A stretch of 61,403 nucleotides of DNA from Bacteriovoracaceae bacterium UBA7317 (GTDB lineage: Bacteria; Bdellovibrionota; Bacteriovoracia; Bacteriovoracales; Bacteriovoracaceae), in contig DKQD01000003.1 in assembly GCA_002474345.1 (NCBI GenBank), positions 27,617 to 89,019 on the forward strand. Reading direction: 5' to 3'. The translations under genes and the position numbers were made by a program. Of this stretch, positions 44,996 to 53,620 are shown piece after piece. The notes under the pieces are model-generated. The model was not told where the DNA came from and made no database searches. It was given only the letters and a program-made list of their open reading frames with translations. Position 1 is the first letter of the stretch. Every line of letters begins with the position of its first letter.

Positions 44996-45247
44996 AAATT
45001 TTTTGATATTCAATTAATTGAAGAAAGGTTTACAAATTTAAATGAATCATTTGCAATTGGTTATAGGTGGATTGATTTTTCAAATACCTATAAGAAATCA
45101 AAGCTTTTAACTTCGCTCCATATATTTAATACAAACCCAAATATTTTTTGGACTATTTTAAACCAAAAAGCCGACTATATTAAGCTTTTAGCGTATGCAA
45201 ATGGATCCTACCGCTCTGTGAGAAAAGCCGAGAAAGTCGATGGTTAA
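44996..45247 (+). pseudogene. Protein-like open frame without a start codon (gene remnant)
   Basis: An 83-codon open frame bounded by TAA at 44993 and TAA at 45245 has no ATG, GTG or TTG near its beginning, yet reads like real protein (GYRWIDFSNTYKKSK, FWTILNQKADYIKLL, YANGSYRSVRKAEK). It occupies most of the 376-nt gap between the exporter and the next lipoprotein gene. The most likely explanation is the surviving 3' part of a decayed gene. I do not recognise the family. A frameshift at the left edge is also possible. Confidence 0.35.
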
Positions 45248-45309
45248 AGAAAAAAAAGAATACAAAAATTTATTATTCAATTCAAAAAAAAAGTCTAGAT
45301 TTTTATATA

Positions 45310-45690
45310 CTAGTCTAAAGCGTATTCTATTTTAAGTATGGCGTATTCTTTACCTTCAGCTTTGAGATTAGAACTTGAGGAGGTTATATTTTTTTTTGTA
45401 GGATCAAAGTTTTTGTTATCGTATTCATACATTGGCTTTTTATCCAAATCAAGGAATGAAACCTTTTTTATCCAGCATTTTTTATCTTTATCACAATTAG
45501 ATTTAAAAATAGCTGATACACCATTTTTTAATTGATCTATATCTTCTGAATATAATGCGGTTCCTAATGAAGGTGTGTAACTTTCATTAACTGTTTCAAT
45601 TAAGGCCTTTCTCTGCATTTTAATATTAGGGTCAGTAGAGTTGCAGCTTAAGCTTAAGATAAGGATCATTAGTAATGACCAAAGTTTCAT
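45310..45690 (-). CDS. Small lipoprotein, hypothetical
   Basis: A 126-aa protein with an N-terminal lipoprotein signal (SLLMILILSLSC, Cys at residue 16). The mature part contains DCDKDKKC-like cysteines (NCDKDKKCW) that may form one disulfide, and a Ser-rich tract ITSSSSN. I do not recognise a family. It converges on the remnant and exporter side and stands alone. Confidence 0.65.
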   Translation of the reverse strand: MKLWSLLMILILSLSCNSTDPNIKMQRKALIETVNESYTPSLGTALYSEDIDQLKNGVSAIFKSNCDKDKKCWIKKVSFLDLDKKPMYEYDNKNFDPTKKNITSSSSNLKAEGKEYAILKIEYALD

Positions 45691-45912
45691 TTACTTTCCC
45701 TTCTCAAAAAATAATTCCTTAATTACTATAGAGGTTTGAGTTTATGAATTCAACAATTTTGATAAAATTCGTGGGTTATGAAAACTTACAACACTCCCTA
45801 GAAATAAATCTAGTTTTTTTTATTTTCCTTTAAATTAAAGATTTCTATTCCTAGACAATATGCCTTGAAATTAGAGAAGCTATTATAAAAAGAAATATTT
45901 GGGGAGGGGTAA

Positions 45913-46908
45913 ATGGAATATAGATATTTAGGGAAGTCGGGTTTAAAAGTAAGTTCCCTTTCTTTTGGCTCTTGGGTTACTTTTTCCAACCAAGTTCAAA
46001 CAGAAAGTGCCGTTGAAATGATGGCCATGAGCTATGATGCCGGAATTAACTTTTTTGATAACGCTGAAGTTTATGCTGATGGTGAATCAGAAGTAATCAT
46101 GGGCGATGCCCTTCAAAAGCTAGGCTGGGCGAGGGACACTTATTGTGTTTCAAGTAAGGTTTTTTGGGGAGGTCCGAAACCAACTCAAAGAGGCCTTTCT
46201 AGAAAGCATGTGAAAGAAGCATGCCATCAAGCTTTAAAAAGGCTCAAGGTTGATTACCTAGACCTCTACTTTTGTCATAGGCCGGATCAGGATACACCGA
46301 TTGAAGAAACGGTTAGGGCCATGGACCAATTAATCCAAGAAGGAAAGGTTCTCTATTGGGGAACTTCAGAGTGGTCGGCAACAGAAATTCAAAAAGCTTA
46401 TGGTGTTGCCAGAGAATACAACCTGACTCCTCCTACCATGGAGCAACCCCAGTACAATTTATTTCACAGGGAAAAAGTTGAAAAAGATTTTTTACCACTT
46501 TATGAAGAGGTTGGCCTTGGAACAACGATCTGGTCTCCTTTAGCGAGTGGAATTCTCACAGGTAAGTACTCTAATGGCATTCCTGATGGGAGCCGGGCCA
46601 GCTTAAGTGGTTTTGAGTGGATCAAGGATCAAATTTTATCTCCCAAGGGGCAAGATAAGGTAAAAAAGGCAAAACAATTGGAAGTAATCGCAAAAGAATT
46701 AGGTTGTAGTTTAACTCAGCTTTCTGTTGCCTGGTGTCTTAAAAGTCCTTTTGTTAGCACTGTTATTTTAGGAGCAAGCAAGGCCAGTCAGCTTTCAGAA
46801 ACGATTGAGGCCTTAGAATTTCTTCCCAAATTAACGGATGATATTATGGAAAAAATAGAAGGGATTGTAGAGTCTAAGCCTAAACCAGTTATTGACTGGA
46901 AAGGTTAG
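45913..46908 (+). CDS. Aldo/keto reductase, potassium-channel beta-subunit type
   Basis: NADPH-dependent oxidoreductase of 331 aa with a TIM barrel. The catalytic tetrad is visible: Asp and Tyr in FDNAEVY, Lys in VSSKVFW and His in YFCHRPD. Cofactor-binding phrases are WSPLASGILTGKY and VILGASKASQL. The phrases YRYLGKSGLKVSSLSFGSW and PQYNLFHREKVE fit the Kv-beta/YghZ-like subgroup. Such enzymes reduce aldehydes and methylglyoxal, but the substrate here is unknown. The ATG follows GGGGAGGGG closely. The end overlaps the next, convergent gene by 4 bp. Confidence 0.93.
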   Translation: MEYRYLGKSGLKVSSLSFGSWVTFSNQVQTESAVEMMAMSYDAGINFFDNAEVYADGESEVIMGDALQKLGWARDTYCVSSKVFWGGPKPTQRGLSRKHVKEACHQALKRLKVDYLDLYFCHRPDQDTPIEETVRAMDQLIQEGKVLYWGTSEWSATEIQKAYGVAREYNLTPPTMEQPQYNLFHREKVEKDFLPLYEEVGLGTTIWSPLASGILTGKYSNGIPDGSRASLSGFEWIKDQILSPKGQDKVKKAKQLEVIAKELGCSLTQLSVAWCLKSPFVSTVILGASKASQLSETIEALEFLPKLTDDIMEKIEGIVESKPKPVIDWKG

Positions 46909-47261
46909 TTTAAGGCATTCATGATATCTGAGTAAAGTGAATTTAGCTTGTCAATGCCGACGAGGCAAAAACCCATGGTCTTTGAAAACTCAAAGTCCTC
47001 AGGGGTTCCTTTTCGGCAAACAATGACAAGTCTGGTTTCATTTTTATCTGCCTCATCAAGGTATTGATCCAAGGTCTGTCCACCAGATTGAAGAAAATCC
47101 GTTGTGTTTGTCTTAGGAAGGCATACAATACCGTACTTTTTCCCTTCGAATGTTGTCTCAAAGTCCCATGTGGAGTTTTTTAGCCTTTGGTTTACGTCGT
47201 GATTAAACTGTTTAAAAATTAGTGAGCATCTGGCAAGGAACTCTTTTTCTTTATCTGCCAT
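46905..47261 (-). CDS. Hypothetical cytoplasmic protein
   Basis: A 118-aa protein without signal or membrane segment. Alternating strands and helices (YGIVCLPKTN, TRLVIVCRKGTPEDFEFSK, FCLVGIDKLNSLYSDIM) suggest a small alpha/beta domain, perhaps nuclease- or Rossmann-like, but I cannot assign a family. It converges on the aldo/keto reductase with a 4-bp overlap of ends. Confidence 0.65.
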   Translation of the reverse strand: MADKEKEFLARCSLIFKQFNHDVNQRLKNSTWDFETTFEGKKYGIVCLPKTNTTDFLQSGGQTLDQYLDEADKNETRLVIVCRKGTPEDFEFSKTMGFCLVGIDKLNSLYSDIMNALN

Positions 47262-47321
47262 AATAAATTCACTCCGGGTGTATTGTTATTTATGAAAATA
47301 TCAAAAAATACTGCTTTTATA

Positions 47322-47352
47322 AAAGGGAGGAAGCTTTTGACTTCCTTTTTTT
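47322..47352 (+). terminator. Terminator-like hairpin before the ABC operon
   Basis: AAAGGGAGGAAG (47322-47333) pairs with CTTCCTTTTTTT (47341-47352) over 12 positions including three G-T wobbles, with loop CTTTTGA and the T run as part of the right arm. It could end rightward transcripts coming from the aldo/keto reductase through the antisense gene, shielding the ABC operon. Confidence 0.42.
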
Positions 47353-47410
47353 GATCATTTCTTTGAAAAAGTCTAATATTGAGGCATCTTTTTGTTGGAA
47401 AGGAGGAAAT

Positions 47411-48307
47411 GTGTCTTCAGATTCTATCTTAGAAGTTAAAGCGTTAAAAAAATATTTTGGCCAGGTTAAAGCAGTTGATGGAATTAGTTTAAAAATCAAA
47501 AAGGGTTTGTGCTTCGGGCTTTTAGGCCCAAATGGGGCAGGTAAGACGACGACAGTTGAAGTCATGGAAGGAGTAACTGGGCCAACGTCTGGTGTTATTT
47601 TATATAAAGGAAGCCCTCTATCTGACCATTACCGAGAAGAAATTGGAATCCAATTCCAAAAAACCTCCCTCCAAGATTACTTAAAGGTTAAGGAGGTTTT
47701 GGAGCTTTTTTCTAGTTTCTACGAAAAAACTCTTCCCTTAGAGCAAATTATAGAAGAATGCTCGTTAGGAGAACTCCTTCAAAGGGACCACCGGAAGCTT
47801 TCAGGCGGTCAGGCCCAAAGACTTCTTTTGGGACTCGCTCTTGTTAATGATCCGGAAGTTTTATTTTTAGATGAACCAACCACGGGGTTAGACCCTCAAG
47901 CGAGGAGAAATTTTTGGGACCTCATAAACCAAATTAAAAAGAGGAACAAAACAATTGTTCTCACGACCCACTATATGGAAGAAGCCTACGCCCTTTGCGA
48001 TGAAATTGCTATTATGGACAAGGGGAAGATATTACTGGAGGGGCCACCTATAAAGCTTCTCAAAGAACATTTTAATTCCATGGTCATTTCACTTCCAGAA
48101 AAGGATTGTCCCAGCGAGTTACAGGGAGAGAAAAACCATCTTGTGGAGGGACCAATGGGTAATATGCTAGAAATTTTAACGGCTGACCCCAATGAAACAT
48201 TTTCTCATCTTTTGAAGTCTGGAGTTAACCTGCAAAACGTTCACCTAAGGCAAAAAAATCTGGAAGATCTTTTTCTTGAGATTACCGGAAGCGATTTAAG
48301 GGGATAA
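47411..48307 (+). CDS. ABC transporter ATP-binding protein (ABC-2 / DrrA type)
   Basis: ATPase subunit of an exporter, about 298 aa. The Walker A motif is GPNGAGKTT, the Q-loop is IQFQKTS, the signature is KLSGGQAQRL, Walker B is VLFLDEPTTGLDP and the H-loop is LTTHYMEEA. A DrrA-like C-terminal extension of about 80 aa follows. The GTG at 47411 follows AAAGGAGG and gives the usual N-terminus (ILEVKALKKYFG); the open frame extends 20 codons upstream without a ribosome site. The permease gene follows 3 nt later. Such systems export drugs, lipids or polysaccharide precursors; the substrate is unknown. Confidence 0.95.
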   Translation: MSSDSILEVKALKKYFGQVKAVDGISLKIKKGLCFGLLGPNGAGKTTTVEVMEGVTGPTSGVILYKGSPLSDHYREEIGIQFQKTSLQDYLKVKEVLELFSSFYEKTLPLEQIIEECSLGELLQRDHRKLSGGQAQRLLLGLALVNDPEVLFLDEPTTGLDPQARRNFWDLINQIKKRNKTIVLTTHYMEEAYALCDEIAIMDKGKILLEGPPIKLLKEHFNSMVISLPEKDCPSELQGEKNHLVEGPMGNMLEILTADPNETFSHLLKSGVNLQNVHLRQKNLEDLFLEITGSDLRG

Positions 48308-48310
48308 AAA

Positions 48311-49330
48311 ATGAAAAAAATTTGGGCCGTGATGATTGCGAGGCAAAAAGAATTCTATAGAGACCGTTCTTCGATGGGCTGGAATTTGGCCTTTCCCTTC
48401 TTTGTTGTTTTGGGCTTTGCCTTTGCCTTCTCAAATGGAGATCAAAAGCTCTATAAGGTTGGTTTAATGGGGGATTTTAAAAGCGAAAGAGTAAAAAAAA
48501 TTTCTTTTTTTAAAACGAAATATGTGGAGTTTGTTGAAACTGAAAAAGGTGAAAAATCAGTTAAAAAGCTTAAGCATCATAAATTCGACCTTCTTCTATT
48601 AAATGAGGGTGGTGAGCTTTCTTATTGGACTAATAAAAGTTCTCCTAAAGGCTATTTTTTGGAGAAGATTCTTCTCAGTGACCTCAAAGATACCAAAATA
48701 CCTTTTTTACGTCAGGAAGTTCAAGGAGAGGAGATTCGTTATGTTGATTGGCTAATACCCGGAATTTTATCAATGAATATGATGTTTAGTTCTCTCTTTG
48801 GAGTGGGGTATGTCATTGTAAGGTATAGAAAAAATGGGGTTTTAAGGAGGCTAAAGGCGACGCCTTTAAAAGCCTATGAGTTTTTGATGGCCCAAGTCTT
48901 GGCACGTTTAGTTATTTTGATGGTCATTTTCAATATTGTCCTTTTAGGCTGTTCCTTAATGGTCGATTTTAAAATAGAGGGTAGTTACCTCGATCTATTA
49001 ATCGTTTTTTTCCTCGGCGGACTATGTTTAACATCATTTGGCCTTTTTATTGCGGCGAGGGTTCAAAGTGAGGAGTTTGCTGGTGGGCTTTTAAACCTCA
49101 TTACTTGGCCTATGATGTTTCTATCAGGGGTTTGGTTCTCTCTTGAGGGAGCCCATCCTTTTATTCTCAAACTTTCCAAAATATTTCCTCTAACTCATAT
49201 GAATGAGGCAGCAAGGGCCATTATAAATGAAGGAATGGGGCTTGGAGAGTTGACGACCCAGATGACCGCACTTCTCATCATGACTTTTATTTTTATTATC
49301 GGAGGGGCCCGTTTTTTTAAATGGGATTAA
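48311..49330 (+). CDS. ABC-2 type transporter permease
   Basis: Membrane partner of the preceding ATPase, 339 aa. One N-terminal helix (about 20-37, LAFPFFVVLGFAFAF) is followed by a soluble loop of about 130 aa and five more helices between residues 160 and 337. The phrase IPGILSMNMMFSS and the late SGVWFSLEGAHPF with FPLTHMNEAARAI mark the ABC-2/DrrB family. ATPase and permease are spaced by 3 nt and form one unit ending at a hairpin. Confidence 0.92.
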   Translation: MKKIWAVMIARQKEFYRDRSSMGWNLAFPFFVVLGFAFAFSNGDQKLYKVGLMGDFKSERVKKISFFKTKYVEFVETEKGEKSVKKLKHHKFDLLLLNEGGELSYWTNKSSPKGYFLEKILLSDLKDTKIPFLRQEVQGEEIRYVDWLIPGILSMNMMFSSLFGVGYVIVRYRKNGVLRRLKATPLKAYEFLMAQVLARLVILMVIFNIVLLGCSLMVDFKIEGSYLDLLIVFFLGGLCLTSFGLFIAARVQSEEFAGGLLNLITWPMMFLSGVWFSLEGAHPFILKLSKIFPLTHMNEAARAIINEGMGLGELTTQMTALLIMTFIFIIGGARFFKWD

Positions 49331-49337
49331 AGACTAG

Positions 49338-49356
49338 GAGGGCCTAGGCGGCCCTC
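49338..49356. terminator. Hairpin between convergent ABC permease and DksA-like genes
   Basis: A perfect 7-bp stem GAGGGCC-TAGGC-GGCCCTC. It overlaps the end of the DksA-like gene. There is no T run on either side, so it may be a factor-dependent or weak terminator. Confidence 0.45.
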
Positions 49357-49721
49357 AGGAATTTCTTTTCTTGTCTTTCGAGTTCTTCTTGTGCTTCAAG
49401 AGAGAGCCTTACCCAAGGCTGTTTTTCAAGTCTTTTTGTTTCAATAGGTTCGCCTGTCTCCTCACATATTCCATATCCGCCTTTTTCTATTTTTTCCAAG
49501 GCAATTTCAATATCATGAAGGGTTTTAATAGAAGACTTTTGCAAACTAAAGGATACATTCTGGTTGGTGTATATCTGAGCTTGGTCGCCATCTTCAATAG
49601 TGTCTTCTGTCTGAGCAATGACTTCAGTTTGGTAGTTTTCTTTCATCGTATTCATGACTCTCATTTTGTGCTTCAGAAGTTTCTCTTTTTGCCCCATGAG
49701 AAAGTCTTTAGAAAAAGCCAT
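49344..49721 (-). CDS. DksA/TraR-like protein lacking most zinc cysteines
   Basis: A 125-aa protein with the layout of DksA: an N-terminal coiled coil (about 5-85) and a C-terminal segment GGYGICEETGEPIETKRLEKQPWVRLSLEAQ. DksA binds in the RNA polymerase secondary channel and tunes transcription with ppGpp. The four zinc cysteines of the C-terminal finger are here Cys, Thr, Ser and Ala, so only one is left. The typical DxxDxA acidic coiled-coil tip appears as ED/DGDQAQ. The ATG at 49721 sits 9 nt after AAGAAGG; a GTG at 49730 is in frame but has no room for a ribosome site. Confidence 0.8.
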   Translation of the reverse strand: MAFSKDFLMGQKEKLLKHKMRVMNTMKENYQTEVIAQTEDTIEDGDQAQIYTNQNVSFSLQKSSIKTLHDIEIALEKIEKGGYGICEETGEPIETKRLEKQPWVRLSLEAQEELERQEKKFLRAA

Positions 49722-49997
49722 AGGCTCCACCCTTCTTTTCGTTATTAAAATTGAGTTGTTAAAAACTCACCTCATCATAATAATACAAAATAGTAATGTT
49801 TTGCATAAAAAAGGGCGTCAACAATTTTGCTTTTAAGATGCTCTTAAATGTTGGTGGGAGGAACCTTTTACTTTCTTAAGTTTGTCTTTTGAATCAATTC
49901 AATAAAATTAGTTTTCCCAAATTTTAAGTTTTTGATTTAATGAGATATTCTTTTGACCGAGTAAAAGAAAGTCATTGATTTGTTAAGGAGGAAAGAG

Positions 49998-50333
49998 ATG
50001 ATTCAAAAACTAATCGTAATATTTACTTTATTCGTGATGAACCAATCTGTTGGGGCCCACGTGAACCCTGAGTATGCAAGAAAAAAGATTGGGTCAAATA
50101 AAGCACTTAAAATTGCCACTTTGGAAATTAAAAGACTTGTGAGGGAGCAAAGAATTGGAACTTCTTGGTTAAGGGCGACTCATTTAAAAAGTGGGGTTAA
50201 GGAGTTTGGAGCTGAGAAGGAATGGGTTGTAACCTTTCAAAATAAAAATATTGAGGATAAAAAGAAGAAAAAGCTTTATGTATTTATCAATATTTTCGGT
50301 GACTTTGTTGCCGCAAATTTTACTGGCCGTTAG
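49998..50333 (+). CDS. Secreted DUF6488-like small protein
   Basis: A 111-aa exported protein with a signal peptide (KLIVIFTLFVMNQSVGA) followed by HVNPEYARKKIG. The mature part (LVREQRIGTSW, EWVVTFQNKNIED, KLYVFINIFGDFVAANFTG) resembles the DUF6488 family of small periplasmic proteins of unknown role. The ATG at 49998 follows AAGGAGG with 6 nt spacing; a TTG 18 nt upstream is in frame but precedes the ribosome site. The end overlaps the convergent ankyrin gene by 4 bp. Confidence 0.7.
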   Translation: MIQKLIVIFTLFVMNQSVGAHVNPEYARKKIGSNKALKIATLEIKRLVREQRIGTSWLRATHLKSGVKEFGAEKEWVVTFQNKNIEDKKKKKLYVFINIFGDFVAANFTGR

Positions 50334-51220
50334 GGGAAAAGAATCTCAAGTCCTTTTTCTCCCTTTTTTGAAGCCGCCTCTTTAGGGTTGAGTCCCTGGT
50401 TATTTTTGGCCAGAGGATCAGCTCCTTTCTTGAGGAGGTATTTAATATTTTCGTATCTTTTTCCATAAACTGCGTAGTGAAGGGCCGAGTTTCCTTTTGC
50501 ATCCTTGTAATTAATATTGAGCCCTTTTCCTAAAAGGTAACGGAGGGTTTCTACTGTGGCCCTCTTGGCAGCACTTAAAAGAGATCCATCTTTAATTTCT
50601 GGGACTTTATGGGGAAAGACTGATTTGTATAGCGGATCCTTTTTTACGCGCGTATCTTTTATTTGGCTTTCTAAAATTGATTTTACAGTAGCTCCTTTTT
50701 TTAGTTCTGGCGGTAATTCCTTCAGTTCAAAAGGAGAAGGGCCTTGAGAGACAATCATATCTTTCAAATCATCTGGTGTATCAATTTCAAATTTACTATT
50801 TTCGCCAGAGTTTTCATTTTCAAGGTCTTGCAGGAGTTCTTCATCAGTTGCTTCTCCTTCAATATCAGCGAGTGTCTCTTCTTTTTTATCTTCGGCTTTT
50901 TCAGGGGCTTCTTCTGTAAGGGCCTTAAACTCAGCTTCTTCATCATCTTCTTCAACTTCCTCTAAAAAACTTTCAGCTGACTCGACAGAAGCTGGGCCAC
51001 GGCCTCTTTTCTCACCAGTTTTTTGGATTCTTTCTTGGTATTTAAGAAGAAGAGCAGAGGAAGAGTGAAGTTCAGGGGCTGACTTTGAGTCAAGAGAGGT
51101 GACCTCATCTCTAAACTGTCCACTATCGCCCTTTTTAATTTTTGAAGGAGTCGAACATCCACCGATAAATATAGTCAAGCTTATGATACTTAAAAAGGAT
51201 GGTCTCAATTTAATTTTCAT
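50330..51220 (-). CDS. Ankyrin-repeat lipoprotein with acidic low-complexity region
   Basis: A 296-aa envelope lipoprotein. The signal ends in the lipobox FIGGC (Cys22). A long Glu/Lys-rich disordered stretch (about 85-165, with EEVEEDDEEAEF) is followed by about three ankyrin repeats at the C-terminus: DGSLLSAAKRATVETLRYLL, KGNSALHYAVYGKRYENIKY and the final QGLNPKEAASKKG. Ankyrin repeats bind proteins; a periplasmic or surface binding role is inferred. It is divergent from the TolC-like gene, 104 nt away. Confidence 0.82.
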   Translation of the reverse strand: MKIKLRPSFLSIISLTIFIGGCSTPSKIKKGDSGQFRDEVTSLDSKSAPELHSSSALLLKYQERIQKTGEKRGRGPASVESAESFLEEVEEDDEEAEFKALTEEAPEKAEDKKEETLADIEGEATDEELLQDLENENSGENSKFEIDTPDDLKDMIVSQGPSPFELKELPPELKKGATVKSILESQIKDTRVKKDPLYKSVFPHKVPEIKDGSLLSAAKRATVETLRYLLGKGLNINYKDAKGNSALHYAVYGKRYENIKYLLKKGADPLAKNNQGLNPKEAASKKGEKGLEILFP

Positions 51221-51324
51221 GATGAACCTGTCGGGGGGCCCTAAAAAAACTTGAGCTTTTTAGATCTAATCTAATTGAAAGGCGAAATTGAAGAGTCTAC
51301 AATGTTAGCCTGGAGGTTAGGCAA

Positions 51325-52812
51325 TTGATAAAAAAACTCTGGATTTTTTCACCATTTCTCCTTTTATTTCTCTTACATCTTTGGACTGCTTCGGTGGTCA
51401 AGGCCCAAACGAAACCTGTTCCCCTAGGTCAAAAAAGCCTCACTTTACCTCTCAAAGTTAAATTAACTCTTAAGGATGCCATTGGCTTAGGGCTTAAGTA
51501 TAGCTTCGAAGTTAAAGAGCAAAAGAATGGGGATCAAGTCAGAGAGCTAAACTATAAGGCAAAAAAGAGAAGTTTGTCTTTACCTCAAATTAACATTTAT
51601 GCCCAAAATACTTTATCGCATAGCCTTTTAAGAACCAAAAGCAGTGATGGAACGACAGGCCTCAAATTTCCTGATGAAGAAACAGATGTTAGGAGTGAGA
51701 TGGCCAATATTGGTGGAATAGGACTTGAAATTAGTGAATTCACCCTCTTCGATTTTGGTAAAGATGATGACCTTTTAAAAGGAGCAGGTTTCGATTTAAA
51801 AAAGGGTCAATTAAAATCTAAGACTTTTTATATGAATTATAAGTTTCGAATTTCTAGGGAGTATTTCCGCCTTCAAAACTCTTTTGAAGATATTGGATTG
51901 GCCCAGAAAGAGATAGAGTTAACCAAAGAAGTTTATGAGCTGACCAAGAAAAAAAAGGGAGGTGGCCAAGCGGGGGGACTCGAGTACCTTTTTGCAAAAA
52001 GTGAATTCATAGAAGCTAAGAGAAAAAAGAAGGACGCTAGAAGGCTTTATTACAGAAAGCTTTTTCTTTTTAACTTCTTGTTGGGGCAACCGCTTCAACA
52101 GGACTATAAATTGGCCTCAAAAGTTGAATACAGACCTCTTAAAGTAACCCTGAAGGAACTTTTAAAATGGATAGAGGTGGCACCTTCCCTCACTGAAGCC
52201 AAGATCAATTTAAACCACTCTAAACTTAATCTGAGAACAACTTGGAAGGAGCTGATGCCTTTCCCTAAGGTTAGCTTGAGTGGGTTGCGTTATGGTCATG
52301 GTTATGGGACGGATGGAGCTGGAACTGTTTCTCAATTTATTGGTTCCAGCTCACCTAGCAATTTTGATCTTCGTGTTGCTCTAAACCTTACAGTACCTCT
52401 AGTTGGTGAAAAGGGATTTTTTAATAGGTTCGGTGTTCAAAGCGCTGAACTAGAGGTCAAAAGTGCAGAAAATCAAGTTAAAATGGCAAGGATGAAGGCC
52501 CAAGGAGAAGTTATTGGGAAATATAACGATATTATCGCCCATGAAGATGCTATTGAGGGCTTTAAGGAAGCGATTGATAACTCTTCTCTGTTGTTAGATG
52601 AAGCTTTTAAGGCCTTCCGCAAGGGGAGGGTCAAAGTGTCACAAATGAGAGAGGCCCTAAATCGAAAGACCTCTTCCCTTAAGGATTATAAGGAAGCTAT
52701 TTTAAACCACTTGGAAGGAAAAATGGCTTTAGCCACAGCTATCGGGATGGAGAATCCATTTGGTGAAAATGGTTCGGAAAATGATAAAAAGGGAGGAGCT
52801 AATGAGGATTAA
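51325..52812 (+). CDS. TolC-like outer-membrane efflux protein
   Basis: A 495-aa outer-membrane channel protein of the OEP/TolC family. A signal peptide (LLLFLLHLWTASVVKA) is followed by LTLKDAIGLGLKYSFEVKEQ, the usual first helix of the family, and long coiled helices in two repeats (about 60-255 and 285-470) with strands between (NIGGIGLEISEFTLFDFGK). The TTG start follows GGAGG with 8 nt spacing. The end overlaps the start of the next barrel gene by 11 nt, so the two are translationally coupled. The usual adaptor and pump genes are not adjacent. Confidence 0.85.
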   Translation: MIKKLWIFSPFLLLFLLHLWTASVVKAQTKPVPLGQKSLTLPLKVKLTLKDAIGLGLKYSFEVKEQKNGDQVRELNYKAKKRSLSLPQINIYAQNTLSHSLLRTKSSDGTTGLKFPDEETDVRSEMANIGGIGLEISEFTLFDFGKDDDLLKGAGFDLKKGQLKSKTFYMNYKFRISREYFRLQNSFEDIGLAQKEIELTKEVYELTKKKKGGGQAGGLEYLFAKSEFIEAKRKKKDARRLYYRKLFLFNFLLGQPLQQDYKLASKVEYRPLKVTLKELLKWIEVAPSLTEAKINLNHSKLNLRTTWKELMPFPKVSLSGLRYGHGYGTDGAGTVSQFIGSSSPSNFDLRVALNLTVPLVGEKGFFNRFGVQSAELEVKSAENQVKMARMKAQGEVIGKYNDIIAHEDAIEGFKEAIDNSSLLLDEAFKAFRKGRVKVSQMREALNRKTSSLKDYKEAILNHLEGKMALATAIGMENPFGENGSENDKKGGANED

Positions 52813-53620
52813 AGGAGGAAACACCTTATTTATTTGTATCTTTTTGATGGCCTTTTTCTTTTCAAGCTTTGGTTTTACCCAAACTTTAAAAGAAGAAAAA
52901 GAGGTAGAAAATAGTGAGAGTAAGTGGTTTATGGCACCCTTTAAAACTCACCGGTACTCTTTGGAACCTTCTTTAGTGAGCGAAGTGGGAAGTGTTGATG
53001 CTGCTGGCGCGATTATTGGAGTTGGGGCCAAGTTACGCTCTCTTTATAGCTATCGATCCTACTTTGGCGGTCTTGAATACTCTTTTTTACCACTGAATGT
53101 AGGTGGATCTAACTCAAACACCAATTTTAAAAAGAAGTCGGGTCATACAGGTTCTAGGGATACCCTTAGTGCTCTTTTTGGACTGTTTTTAAGAAACGGA
53201 AACCTTCGCCTTCACGGTGCTTTTCATATCCTTAATAGAATGAAATTATCCTCTGTTTCTTATGATGCTTCTGTTAAATATCAATTTTATAAAGATGACT
53301 TAACAGTTTCATCAAGCGATGAATTGGCCAATAAGTCTTACACAGAAGACACTGTGTTTGCGGGATCTGGATATGAAATGGGGCTATCTTTTAATCTTCT
53401 TAAAAGGGTAGCGTTAAATGTGTCTTTGGCACGTTATAATTATAAAAGAGAAATGGCGGTTACAAAGGAAAAAGCTTGGTTTGAGGCCAATTTAAATAAT
53501 GATAAGTATAAGTCAGGAACCTTAGAGAGAGTGAATAATTTGCCAAAGGAGCTCAATGTGACGAGTTTAAGCGTTGGTATCAGTGTTCCGCTTTATTTTA
53601 CTTTCCTTAATGTCAATTGA
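52802..53620 (+). CDS. Outer-membrane beta-barrel protein, hypothetical
   Basis: A 272-aa protein with a signal peptide (TLFICIFLMAFFFSSFGF) and repeated amphipathic strands ending in a typical barrel C-terminal strand (LSVGISVPLYFTF). Glycine/aromatic alternation such as LRSLYSYRSYFGGLEYSFLP supports an outer-membrane barrel. The ATG at 52802 overlaps the TolC-like gene end and follows GGGAGGAG. Its last 54 bp overlap in antisense the end of the HAMP gene. Function unknown; it may work with the TolC-like protein. Confidence 0.72.
   Translation: MRIKGGNTLFICIFLMAFFFSSFGFTQTLKEEKEVENSESKWFMAPFKTHRYSLEPSLVSEVGSVDAAGAIIGVGAKLRSLYSYRSYFGGLEYSFLPLNVGGSNSNTNFKKKSGHTGSRDTLSALFGLFLRNGNLRLHGAFHILNRMKLSSVSYDASVKYQFYKDDLTVSSSDELANKSYTEDTVFAGSGYEMGLSFNLLKRVALNVSLARYNYKREMAVTKEKAWFEANLNNDKYKSGTLERVNNLPKELNVTSLSVGISVPLYFTFLNVN

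Noticed and set aside
50744..50965. Plus-strand 73-aa hydrophobic frame
   Set aside because: Antisense to the Glu-rich region of the ankyrin lipoprotein, where the complement of GAA/GAG codons gives artificial Phe/Leu-rich peptides.
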